Shown here: piece by piece, positions 26,936 through 33,417 of the stretch | Numbering within the stretch: the stretch's first letter is position 1 | Layout: every line of letters begins with the position of its first letter | NCBI RefSeq assembly: GCF_019303495.1 | Contig: NZ_JAEVFI010000010.1 | Span: 49,219 to 113,218 of the forward strand | Source of the DNA: Streptomyces sp. JJ66 | Lineage (GTDB): Bacteria; Actinomycetota; Actinomycetes; Streptomycetales; Streptomycetaceae | Direction of reading: 5' to 3' | DNA length: 64,000 nt | Program-made: the position numbers and the translations under genes | Notes under the pieces: model-generated | The model's database searches: none | What the model was told of the DNA's origin: nothing | The model's input: only the letters and a program-made list of their open reading frames with translations

Positions 26936-27103
26936 TCAGCAGCGTCCGGCACCCCGCACGGGCACCGCCTGCCGCAGCCGCGCGCACTTCGGACACCGCA
27001 GCAACCGCCCCGGCCCGATCCGCTCGCTCCCCAGCTGCTGCATCGGGAACGTGCTGGTGCTGAACTCGTGCCCTTCGGCACAGCGCACGACGGTGGACTC
27101 CAT
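26936..27103 (-). CDS. Small zinc-ribbon-like protein
   Basis: A 55-residue frame too short for many gene callers. It reads MESTVVRCAEGHEFSTSTF, then PMQQLGSERIGPGRLLRCPK, and ends CARLRQAVPVRGAGRC. The Cys-x2-Gly-His start (CAEGH) and the later CPKC pair resemble a zinc ribbon. ATG at 27103 follows GGGGAGAG. Similar short proteins occur in many Streptomyces genomes as hypothetical proteins, to my recollection. Divergent from tRNA-Gly and upstream of dcd in the same direction. Function unknown. Confidence 0.7.
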   Translation of the reverse strand: MESTVVRCAEGHEFSTSTFPMQQLGSERIGPGRLLRCPKCARLRQAVPVRGAGRC

Positions 27104-27345
27104 CGACGCTCACTCTCCCCAAGTACGTGGACGACGCGAGGACGAAGGCCACCTTAGGGGACGTATCGCCCACCCCGCGGACCGCCACACCCCACCCACC
27201 GTACGCCCCGACCCCTGCCCTCACGCGCTGCTCCCGCACCCGCCCCACACGCCTGCCGCGGACCCCTCGGCCAGTGCGCTGGAGGTCCACGATGAGGTAC
27301 AGTGTCCCGCGATGAGCAAGCCGCCCACCAGGGCACTTGCCCCTC

Positions 27346-27416
27346 AAGCGGGCGTAGTTTAATGGTAGAACATGAGCTTCCCAAGCTTATAGCGCGGGTT
27401 CGATTCCCGTCGCCCG
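27346..27416 (+). tRNA. tRNA-Gly (anticodon CCC)
   Basis: A full cloverleaf: acceptor GCGGGCG/CGCCCGC, D arm with TTTAATGGT, anticodon stem TGAGC/GCTTA around the loop TTCCCAA (anticodon CCC), and T arm GCGGG-TTCGATT-CCCGT. CCA is encoded at 27417-27419. The anticodon stem contains a G-U pair. A strong hairpin follows. Its 3' end borders a patch of gene remnants, as expected for an integration hotspot. Confidence 0.96.
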
Positions 27417-27426
27417 CTCCACGATG

Positions 27427-27450
27427 AAGGCCCAGGTCAACGACCTGGGC
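27427..27450 (+). terminator. Terminator of tRNA-Gly
   Basis: AGGCCCAGGTC, a 2-4 base loop, then GACCTGGGCCT form a 10-11 base-pair hairpin starting 10 bases after the tRNA. A T-rich sequence (AGCTTATTGTCT) follows. The position and structure fit an intrinsic terminator. Confidence 0.8.
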
Positions 27451-27542
27451 CTAGCTTATTGTCTAGACCTCTCGGGGGCTGTCGTGCCCGCAGCGTGCCC
27501 CAATCCATGGTGAAGCACCGCTGATCGGCAGGAGGGGGAGCG

Positions 27543-27794
27543 CGAAAGATCGGCGCCGCCAGCGGCATCAACGCCGCCCTGCAGGCCGAACTCGTCGTGC
27601 CGACCGGACAGGTAGTCACCATCGAAGTGGACGGCGTCCCAGCCGAAGGCGCCCGCCACCTGATCACCGACGAGGCGGACGGCGGCTTCGGGGTCCAGCA
27701 CATCTTCGCCGCACGCCTGGCTTCGATGGACCTGGCCGCCCGAACGGGTACCGAGTTCGCGAAGCCGGAGCGCGGAGCCTACGAGGTGGACTAG
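27543..27794 (+). pseudogene. Unrecognised remnant gene A next to tRNA-Gly
   Basis: An open frame follows GGAGGGGGAG but has no ATG or GTG at the expected place. It reads KIGAASGINAALQAELVVPT, then GQVVTIEVDGVPAEGARHLI and TDEADGGFGVQHIFAARLAS, ending at 27794. If translated, it would have to begin at GTG 27597 (65 residues). The composition is protein-like on the plus strand. It looks like a start-less remnant of an integrated element; the family is not recognised. Gene B follows immediately. Confidence 0.45.
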
Positions 27795-27959
27795 GTGCCG
27801 TTCACCGCCGAGGCCGTGCGCAGGCTGAACCTGATGCCGCCGGAACTGGCCGAGTTCATCGCGCAAAACACCGAGGCCATCGTCTCCGTCCTTCAAGCCG
27901 CCGCCTCCGCCCGGAGTTCCCCGACCTCGTCCGCGGGTACGTACCCGTCGTCCGTTTAA
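27795..27959 (+). CDS. Small unrecognised protein B, tandem with remnant A
   Basis: GTG directly after the preceding stop opens a 54-residue frame: VPFTAEAVRRLNLMPPELAE, then FIAQNTEAIVSVLQAAASAR, ending in a Ser/Thr-rich tail. The first 35 residues form plausible helices and the tail looks degraded. The zero-base junction with remnant A suggests an old operon of phage or integrative-element type, but no family is recognised. The stop overlaps the end of the convergent YoeB gene. Confidence 0.4.
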   Translation: MPFTAEAVRRLNLMPPELAEFIAQNTEAIVSVLQAAASARSSPTSSAGTYPSSV

Positions 27960-28222
27960 TGATCGTTGTAGTGGAACCTGGCTTTGATGATCTTCACAGC
28001 CTTGGCGTCGAACCGGTAGACCACGCGGTGCGTATCGTCAATCCGCCGGGACCAATAGCCCGACAGGTTGCCCTTGAGAGGTTCCGGTTTGCCGATGCCT
28101 TCGGTTGGGGTGCGCTGGATGTCCTCGATGAGGCGGACGATCCGACGCAGAGACTTGCGGTCCTGGCCCATCCAGTACGTGAGGTCGTCCCAGCCTTCCG
28201 GGCTCCAGGTAATGTCCCTCAC
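27956..28222 (-). CDS. yoeB: YoeB-family mRNA interferase toxin
   Basis: An 88-residue RelE/YoeB-fold ribosome-dependent endoribonuclease. It opens DITWSPEGWDDLTYWMGQD, has IDDTHRVVYRFDAKAVKII, and ends KARFHYNDH, the typical YoeB C-terminus whose His/Tyr take part in catalysis; the Arg of HRVVYR matches the catalytic Arg. Its ATG overlaps the antitoxin stop by four bases (ATGA), so the pair is translationally coupled. It is neutralised by the upstream YefM protein. Confidence 0.95.
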   Translation of the reverse strand: MRDITWSPEGWDDLTYWMGQDRKSLRRIVRLIEDIQRTPTEGIGKPEPLKGNLSGYWSRRIDDTHRVVYRFDAKAVKIIKARFHYNDH

Positions 28223-28497
28223 CCGGCGCCCTCGGCCATGCTCCGCAGCTCATTCATGGAGGTGGTAACCGTGGGTTCCTGACCTGCCTTATCGCGGGCA
28301 ACGGCTGCCAGCAGTCGGGCGGCGTTGGCGGGGGTGGACAGCAGGTACATGGTTTCCCGCCAGGCTTCGTAGTCGTCCTCGGACAGGAGCACGGCATTGC
28401 CTTGCTTGGAGCTGATACGGACGGGGGCATGATCCTCGTTGACCTGCTTGATGAGCGGGTAGAGATTGGCGCGCGCTTCGCTGGCACTGATTGTCAT
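28219..28497 (-). CDS. yefM: YefM/Phd-family antitoxin
   Basis: A 92-residue antitoxin. The N-terminal Phd/YefM DNA-binding domain reads ISASEARANLYPLIKQVNED, followed by ISSKQGNAVLLSEDDYEAW. The C-terminal helix (after LLSTPANAARLLAAV) wraps the toxin. ATG at 28497 follows GAAGGAAGG at proper spacing; an in-frame start at 28518 lacks one. As in other YefM-YoeB pairs, it should repress its own promoter; three GTACC repeats lie just upstream. Confidence 0.93.
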   Translation of the reverse strand: MTISASEARANLYPLIKQVNEDHAPVRISSKQGNAVLLSEDDYEAWRETMYLLSTPANAARLLAAVARDKAGQEPTVTTSMNELRSMAEGAG

Positions 28498-28544
28498 CGG
28501 GGACCTTCCTTCTCCCACTCACACCCTTACCGGCGCCATATACA

Positions 28545-28572
28545 GTACCAGGGCTGTACCAAATAGCGTACC
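28545..28572. promoter_or_regulatory. Triple GTACC repeats, probable YefM operator
   Basis: GTACC occurs at 28545-28549, 28556-28560 and 28568-28572, about one helical turn apart. They lie inside an AT-richer island (TATACAGTACC, TGTACCAAATAGCG) 48 bases upstream of yefM. E. coli YefM recognises TGTACA cores, which these resemble. The AT-rich stretch probably contains the promoter. Confidence 0.55.
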
Positions 28573-28748
28573 GGAATGATTGAGGGCGGGGTGGTGCCCG
28601 CCACCGTCAGGCCCAGGATGCTCACGACGCATGGCCGTTGTAGGGGTCCTGGATGCCGCAGGCGGTTCCGGCGACCAGCCCGGGCGAACCTCACTGCAGC
28701 GTGGCGCTTCCGGGGCGCTGCCAGGCGGGCTTGACGGCGGCCGGGACG

Positions 28749-29327
28749 TCACTCCGTGGTGGGCGGGCGGAGTACGGTTTGGTCGCCGTGTGGACCGTAC
28801 ATGTGCAGGATCTCCACGGCGTCGGTGTGCGCCGGGCCGAACCAGTGGGGCTCCGCCGTGTCGAACTCGCTCGCCTCGCCGGGGCGGAGCAGCAGTTCGT
28901 TCTCTCCCACGATGAGCCGCAGTTCACCCGCCAGGACGTAGAGCCACTCCCAGCCCGTGTGGGTCACGAGCTTGCGCTCCCGGGGCCCCAGGATCTGCTT
29001 GAACACCTGGACCCGCCCCGGATACCGGGTCAGCGGCACCAGGACGTTGCCCCGTTCGCGGTGCAGCGGGGTCAGGTGGACCCGGGGGTCCCCGGTGGCG
29101 GGCGCGGCCACGAGCTGGTCCAGGGCCACCCGGTGCGCTTGCGAGAGCGGGAGCAGCAGATCCAGGGTGGGGCGCCGTTTGCCCGACTCCAGACGGGACA
29201 GCGTGCTCACCGAGATGCCGGTGGCCGCCGCGAGATCCTCCAGGGTGAGCCCCCGTTCCCGGCGCAGCAGCCGCAGCCGGGGCCCGATGCCGTCGAGCAC
29301 ACGTCTCACCTCAGGGTTCGTCGCCAC
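28749..29327 (-). CDS. XRE-cupin transcriptional regulator
   Basis: A 192-residue regulator. An XRE helix-turn-helix spans residues 10-65 (LRLLRRERGLTLEDLAAATG, then ISVSTLSRLESGKRRPTL). The C-terminal cupin has GWEWLYVLAGELRLIVGENE and the HW-containing strand TAEPHWFGPA. Such proteins are small-molecule-responsive repressors. It is divergent from an MFS drug-efflux gene, with an inverted repeat in the 100-base gap, so it probably controls that pump. Start ATG at 29327. Confidence 0.92.
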   Translation of the reverse strand: MATNPEVRRVLDGIGPRLRLLRRERGLTLEDLAAATGISVSTLSRLESGKRRPTLDLLLPLSQAHRVALDQLVAAPATGDPRVHLTPLHRERGNVLVPLTRYPGRVQVFKQILGPRERKLVTHTGWEWLYVLAGELRLIVGENELLLRPGEASEFDTAEPHWFGPAHTDAVEILHMYGPHGDQTVLRPPTTE

Positions 29328-29344
29328 GTGCTCCAGTCTGCGGC

Positions 29345-29365
29345 TCTTTGCACTCTCCGCAAAGA
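29345..29365. promoter_or_regulatory. Inverted-repeat operator between regulator and MFS pump
   Basis: TCTTTGC-actctcc-GCAAAGA is a perfect 7-base inverted repeat with a 7-base spacer. It lies in the divergent intergenic region, 18 bases upstream of the regulator start. Size and position fit an XRE-dimer operator that controls both genes. Confidence 0.65.
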
Positions 29366-29428
29366 CGCTGGTCTTAGCCCTGCGGCTGGACGGACTCTCA
29401 CCGGAGATCCTTCCCGTTCCTGAGAGGC

Positions 29429-30850
29429 ATGGCCGTGCACCCGACGACGACTCACTACGACCCGCCTACGCCGCCGCCAGCGTCAGCGCCCGCGCTGAGC
29501 GCCCGCCGACGCTGGACGATCCTGGCCGTCTGCTGCCTGAGCATGTTCCTGGTCGGGCTGGACACCACCATCGTCAACGTGGGTCTGCCCACGATCGGCG
29601 CGGACCTGAGCGCCGGCACCCGCGAACTGCAATGGATTGTTGACGCCTACACCCTCGTCCTGGCCAGCCTGCTGATCTCCTCCGGCGCGCTGGCGGACCG
29701 CTTCGGCCGCCGCCGGGTCTTCCAGCTCGGTCTGACGCTCTTCGGCGCAGCCTCCCTGGCGTGCGCGCTCGCACCTTCGGCGGGTGCGCTGACCGTGGCC
29801 CGGGCTGTTCAGGGCATGGGTGCCTCGATGCTCAGCCCCGTGGCCCTGGCGATCGTGGTCAACGCCATGCCCGACCGCACGGAGCGGGCGCGGGCGATCG
29901 GGGTGTGGGCCTCGGTCTTCGGCCTCAGCATGGCCACCGGGCCCCTGGTGGGCGGCGCTCTGCTCACCGGGCCCGGCTGGCGGTCGCTGTTCTGGATCAA
30001 CGCCCCCGTGATCGTGATCGCCCTGGTACTCAGTGCCGTGTTCGTCCCCGAGTCCCGGTCTCCACGGCCCCGGCGGCTCGACCTCCCCGGCCAGGTGCTG
30101 CTCATCGCGGCCATCGGCTTGTGGGTGGGCGTCCTGATCGAGGGACCGCGCATCGGCTGGTCCTCACCGCTGGCGCTCGCCGGTTACGCGTGCGCGGTGA
30201 CGGTGACCGCCGCCTTCGGGTGGACCGAGGTCCGGCGGCGGGACCCGCTGATGGAACCGGGCTTGTTCCGCAGCCTTCAGTTCAGCGGTGCGGCCCTGGG
30301 CGCCGTGGCCGTCTTCGTCGCCCTGAACGTGACACTGCTCCTCAACACCCTCTACCTGCAGCAGGCCCGGGGCTGGACGCCGCTGGCCGCCGGAGCGTCG
30401 GTCCTGCCCTTGGCGGCCGGGGCAACCGTGTGCGCGCCGTTGTCCGGCTGGCTGGTCGGCCGCTTCGGTGCCCGTCCACCGCTGCTCCTGGCCGGCGGCT
30501 TCCTCACCGTCGGCGGACTCTGTCTGGTGGGACTGGACCCACACACCTCCGTGCCCTTGCTGCTGACGGCCTACCTGCTGATCGGCACCGGCGTCGGCTT
30601 CGCCAACGCGCCCCTCACCAATACCGCCGTCAGCGGCCTGCCTCCCGCCCAGGCCGGAGTCGCCGGAGCCATCACCTCCACCGCCCGGCAGTTCGGCGCC
30701 GCCCTCGGCATCGCCCTTGCCGGGGCCCTGGTTACCGGCGTCGCCCCGGCCGCGCTCGCGCACGCGACCCGTCCCGGCTGGCTCCTGACCGCCGCCTGCG
30801 GCCTGCTGCTGCTCCTTGTGGCCAACGCCCCGCCGAAGAAGAACACCTGA
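29429..30850 (+). CDS. MFS multidrug efflux transporter (DHA2 family)
   Basis: A 473-residue membrane protein with about 14 hydrophobic helices by eye. It has the DHA2 signature FLVGLDTTIVNVGLPTIGAD in helix one. The loop motif ADRFGRRRVFQLGL follows after helix two, and RAVQGMGASMLSPVALAIVV in helix four/five. Family members export hydrophobic drugs or antibiotics using the proton gradient (EmrB/QacA type). ATG at 29429 follows CCTGAGAGGC. Control by the divergent XRE-cupin regulator is likely. The substrate is unknown. Confidence 0.94.
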   Translation: MAVHPTTTHYDPPTPPPASAPALSARRRWTILAVCCLSMFLVGLDTTIVNVGLPTIGADLSAGTRELQWIVDAYTLVLASLLISSGALADRFGRRRVFQLGLTLFGAASLACALAPSAGALTVARAVQGMGASMLSPVALAIVVNAMPDRTERARAIGVWASVFGLSMATGPLVGGALLTGPGWRSLFWINAPVIVIALVLSAVFVPESRSPRPRRLDLPGQVLLIAAIGLWVGVLIEGPRIGWSSPLALAGYACAVTVTAAFGWTEVRRRDPLMEPGLFRSLQFSGAALGAVAVFVALNVTLLLNTLYLQQARGWTPLAAGASVLPLAAGATVCAPLSGWLVGRFGARPPLLLAGGFLTVGGLCLVGLDPHTSVPLLLTAYLLIGTGVGFANAPLTNTAVSGLPPAQAGVAGAITSTARQFGAALGIALAGALVTGVAPAALAHATRPGWLLTAACGLLLLLVANAPPKKNT

Positions 30851-31007
30851 TTCGGGCGGCTGCTCCTGCGCAGGTCCCCAGCCTGTGCGCATGGCCACCC
30901 CTCGCCAAGCGCCCCGTGCTGAGACGAACGCACTCCGCTGCTCGCTCTGCGGAAGCCGCGGGACCGGAAGCCGGAAGCCGGAAGTGCGGGAGGGGGCGGG
31001 GGTGGCC

Positions 31008-31045
31008 AGCGGGGTGGGGTGCCTCACCGGGCGCCCCACCCCGCT
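31008..31045 (+). terminator. Hairpin downstream of MFS gene
   Basis: AGCGGGGTGGGG (31008-31019) pairs perfectly with CCCCACCCCGCT (31034-31045) across a 14-base loop. It lies 160 bases after the MFS stop. No other gene uses this position, so it probably terminates the MFS transcript. The surrounding 30851-31225 has no gene; 30966-30984 is a short GGAAGCC repeat. Confidence 0.65.
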
Positions 31046-31225
31046 TGGCCCCTTACTGTGCTGGGCATAGGGCTGGATGCGGGGCTCTCTCCCTGGTGAG
31101 CTCGCGGTAGGGATGTCGGGCGGGCGGGAGCGGGGGCGGGTGCTGCGCGGTGCGGCTAGCGTCGTCCGTCGTGGCGGGCGCAGCGCGGTCCGCGAACCGC
31201 GTCGGTCCCGCTGAGGAGAGAGGCG

Positions 31226-31306
31226 ATGGGACAGGGGTTGGAGTTGACTTTCTGGCCGGACAGCGGCGCGGACCGTGACGGGGAACTGAGCGCCCGCACC
31301 AGCTGA
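31226..31306 (+). CDS. Possible 26-residue small protein with own terminator
   Basis: ATG at 31226 follows GAGGAGAGAGGCG, an excellent ribosome binding site. The frame reads MGQGLELTFWPDSGADRDGE plus LSARTS and stops at 31306. Eight bases later a perfect 10-base-pair hairpin follows (31315-31351). No family is recognised and such a short frame could be chance. The combination of ribosome binding site, start, stop and terminator is what supports it. Confidence 0.35.
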   Translation: MGQGLELTFWPDSGADRDGELSARTS

Positions 31307-31314
31307 CGGCAGGA

Positions 31315-31351
31315 AACCGCCGAGACCACCAGTACCGGGGCCTCGGCGGTT
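31315..31351. terminator. Hairpin between small ORF and hsp20
   Basis: AACCGCCGAG (31315-31324) pairs exactly with CTCGGCGGTT (31342-31351) across a 17-base loop. It lies between the small plus-strand frame and the end of the convergent hsp20 gene, so it could serve both directions. Confidence 0.7.
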
Positions 31352-31417
31352 GCGGGGGTGGGCGGGCGTTGTCGTCCGCCCACTGCTGTTGCCGCTTGCT
31401 CCGGGGAGCTGAGCCGT

Positions 31418-31843
31418 TTACTGGGTGATCTGCTGGCGGGTGTCCCCGGATGTGACCTCGATCTTGCGCGGCTTGGCCTGCTCCGCGACCGGGATGCGGA
31501 TGGTGAGCACACCGGCGTCGTAGGAGGCGTCGATGCGGTCGGTGTCCAGCGTCTCGCCGAGGAACAGCTGGCGGCTGAACTGGCCTACGGGGCGCTCGGA
31601 GGCGACCAGCTCGGCTCCCTCGGGCGCGGGTGAGCTGCGCTCGGTGTGGATCGTCAGCACGTTGCGCTCGACGTCGAGCTCAACGGACTGCGGGTCGATG
31701 CCTGGCAGGTCGAAGTGGACCACGAACTCATCGCCCGCGCGGTAAGCCTCCATCGGCATGCTGGCCGGACGGCTGGTCGTGCCGAAGACCTGCTGGGTGA
31801 GGCGGTCCAGCTCGCGGAACGGGTCGGTACGCATGAGCATCAC
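31418..31843 (-). CDS. Small heat-shock protein Hsp20 (Hsp18-like)
   Basis: A 141-residue alpha-crystallin-type holdase that keeps unfolding proteins soluble until DnaK/ClpB act. The N-terminus [19 protein letters not shown] matches Streptomyces Hsp18. The alpha-crystallin domain runs from [20 protein letters not shown] to [20 protein letters not shown], containing the IxI-like and GVL motifs. Either GTG at 31843 or ATG at 31840 may start it; AAGGAG is upstream. Its promoter TTGTCA-N17-TATATA is overlapped by a HAIR-like repeat. Confidence 0.95.
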   Translation of the reverse strand: MMLMRTDPFRELDRLTQQVFGTTSRPASMPMEAYRAGDEFVVHFDLPGIDPQSVELDVERNVLTIHTERSSPAPEGAELVASERPVGQFSRQLFLGETLDTDRIDASYDAGVLTIRIPVAEQAKPRKIEVTSGDTRQQITQ

Positions 31844-31891
31844 GGGTCATCTCCTTCGCTGTGCGGTGTCTGCGATGCCCTTACGGGTATT

Positions 31892-31933
31892 TATATAGCG
31901 TACGGGAGGAAACTTGACAAGCCCTGACTCAGG
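31892..31933 (-). promoter_or_regulatory. hsp20 promoter with HAIR-like repeat
   Basis: On the minus strand TTGTCA (31915-31920), exactly 17 bases and TATATA (31892-31897) form a near-consensus vegetative promoter. On the plus strand CTTGACA-agccctg-ACTCAGG (31913-31933) matches HAIR CTTGAGT-N7-ACTCAAG at 10 of 14 positions, with the right spacer, and covers the -35 box. HspR control of hsp20 is inferred; S. albus hsp18 is instead controlled by RheA, and no RheA site (TGTCATC repeat) is evident. Confidence 0.65.
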
Positions 31934-32080
31934 GCAAGGAGATTCCCAGGTCAGGCGTGGTTTGGTTCGTCCGGTGATCGGGTTTCATTACATTCCGGTC
32001 GAGTGGTACATGCCCGCAGGGCACCCCTCCTCTCGGGCTTCCGCCCCCGCTGTGGTGGGACATCTCGGTAGCAACGGTGG

Positions 32081-32093
32081 TAGCATCGCTGTC
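32081..32093 (+). promoter_or_regulatory. Probable -10 box of a leaderless antitoxin mRNA
   Basis: TAGCAT at 32081-32086 ends 7 bases before the antitoxin ATG at 32094. There is no purine-rich ribosome binding site. Transcription would therefore begin at or beside the ATG. GGTAGCA is repeated 12 bases apart here (32067 and 32079), a candidate operator for the antitoxin. Confidence 0.5.
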
Positions 32094-32363
32094 ATGGGTG
32101 ACGTCATCAAGAAGTACTCGATCTCCATGCCCGAAGGCGTTGCCGAGGCCGCGCGTACGCGCGCCGGTTCGGCCGGGCTGTCTGCCTACGTCGCCGCGGC
32201 GGTGGCCCGGCAGCTCGAACGGGACAACCTGGACGAGCTGATCGCGGCCGGTGAAGCCGAGCACGGTCCGATCACGGAAGAAGATATCCGGCGGAAGGCG
32301 GAAATCCTGCGGCGTGCCGTGGAGGAGCAAGGTGGCGGCAGCCAGGAGGCGTGTGCCGCATGA
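32094..32363 (+). CDS. Antitoxin of a VapBC-like pair
   Basis: An 89-residue protein. The N-terminus VIKKYSISMPEGVAEAARTR is a ribbon-helix-helix type DNA-binding start, followed by GLSAYVAAAVARQLERDNLD. The C-terminal helix (EEDIRRKAEILRRAVEEQ) should bind the toxin. It overlaps the PIN-domain toxin gene by four bases (ATGA). ATG at 32094 has no ribosome binding site and the message is probably leaderless. An in-frame start at 31914 is rejected because it would include the hsp20 promoter region. Confidence 0.85.
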   Translation: MGDVIKKYSISMPEGVAEAARTRAGSAGLSAYVAAAVARQLERDNLDELIAAGEAEHGPITEEDIRRKAEILRRAVEEQGGGSQEACAA

Positions 32364-32773
32364 GCCCACAGCAAACCACTCCCGGCGGTACGCTCGTCCT
32401 CGACTGCGAAGGTCTCGCGAAGGCCGTCCTCCAAGACCGCGATCTCAACGAATGGCTTGCGCTGGCTCGCGCCCAGGACCGGCGAGTGATCACCAGTGCT
32501 GCCACACTCGTTGAGGTGGCTCATCCACGGTTGAAGCTCCCGGCGTTGGAGTGGGTGCTCTCCCGGGTCGTCGTGGAGCCGGTCACGGACTCCCTCGCGC
32601 GGCGTGCGACCAAGCTCCTTACCCGGGGAGGGCTTCATGGTCACAAGCACGCGATCGACGCCATGCTGGCGGCGACCGCGTTGGCCGCGCCCGGTCCTGT
32701 CATGATCCTCACCTCCGACCCCGACGACCTCCGTGCCCTGTGTGGTGACCGGGCTGCGGTGATCAAGGTGTAG
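32360..32773 (+). CDS. PIN-domain ribonuclease toxin (VapC-like)
   Basis: A 137-residue PIN-fold endoribonuclease. The acidic residues expected for Mg2+ binding are visible: D of TLVLDCEGLAK, E of SAATLVEVAH, D of KHAIDAMLAATAL and D of ILTSDPDDLRAL. It is inhibited by the antitoxin encoded just upstream. ATG at 32360 overlaps the antitoxin stop, preferred over an in-frame start at 32351. VapC toxins usually cut tRNA or rRNA; the target here is unknown. Confidence 0.9.
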   Translation: MSPQQTTPGGTLVLDCEGLAKAVLQDRDLNEWLALARAQDRRVITSAATLVEVAHPRLKLPALEWVLSRVVVEPVTDSLARRATKLLTRGGLHGHKHAIDAMLAATALAAPGPVMILTSDPDDLRALCGDRAAVIKV

Positions 32774-32854
32774 GCCGTGCGCGGCCGGGTGCGCGACGGC
32801 GGAGGCTGGGCCGGACGCCGCTGCGGCACCGGCCGGACGCCGCTGCGGGGCCGG

Positions 32855-33304
32855 TCAGAGGGTGGCGCCGCTAGCGCCGGAGTCACTGCCGGAGGGAGCG
32901 TGTTGGGCCTTTGCCCGCTGGGCGTGGAGCTGCTCGGTGCGGTGGTGGCTCAGACGGCGGTTGATCTCGTCTCGGGCGGGGAGGTAGGCCGTCGCGGCGA
33001 CGGTCATGCTCCGGCGGTACTGCTGGTACGCGCGGTACTGGCGCCGTCTGCCGCCCGGCAGGAAGCCGCGCCAGCGCTGCCGGGCCTTCAGCAGCGCGGC
33101 CTCCGCCGCCTGGACGGTGGTGAGGTAACGCTCCGTCGCCCCCGCCCACGTCTCCCGCTCGGCGTCCGTGCCCTCGATCGTGCCGCGGCCGAGGTCCGCG
33201 CGGAGGCCGGGGGTATCGACGGTGTAGTAGGTGTACGACTCGCCGGGGAGCGCTTCGGAGTGACCGGTCACCAGGGTCACGCTGATGAGCGCACACGGAG
33301 TCAT
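32855..33304 (-). CDS. Hypothetical protein, Arg/Tyr-rich helical centre
   Basis: A 149-residue protein of unknown family. It begins TPCALISVTLVTGHSEALPG and has YTYYTVDTPGLRADLGRG. A long basic helix follows (AAEAALLKARQRWRGFLPGG, then RRRQYRAYQQYRRSMTVAAT) and a polar C-terminus with SDSGASGATL. No signal peptide or membrane segment. ATG at 33304 follows GAGAGGCGG; a frame extending to 33901 overlaps the pentapeptide gene and is rejected. It is downstream of the pentapeptide gene on the same strand. Function unknown. Confidence 0.65.
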   Translation of the reverse strand: MTPCALISVTLVTGHSEALPGESYTYYTVDTPGLRADLGRGTIEGTDAERETWAGATERYLTTVQAAEAALLKARQRWRGFLPGGRRRQYRAYQQYRRSMTVAATAYLPARDEINRRLSHHRTEQLHAQRAKAQHAPSGSDSGASGATL

Positions 33305-33417
33305 GGCCGCACCGCCTCTCGGGCTGGGGGCTGCTACCTCAGGTATTCCCGCGCGCGCCGGGCCGTCAACGTGGCCGGAGACGAAACTACTAGGGGTGAC
33401 GCCCCGCCCGCTCGGCC

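Noticed and set aside
28519..28752. 77-codon minus-strand frame upstream of yefM
   Set aside because: Pro/Arg-rich, spans the probable operator and has no ribosome binding site or family feature.
31914..32093. Upstream 60-codon extension of the VapB-like antitoxin
   Set aside because: It would encode the hsp20 promoter region and operator-like repeats; the RHH domain starts at 32094.
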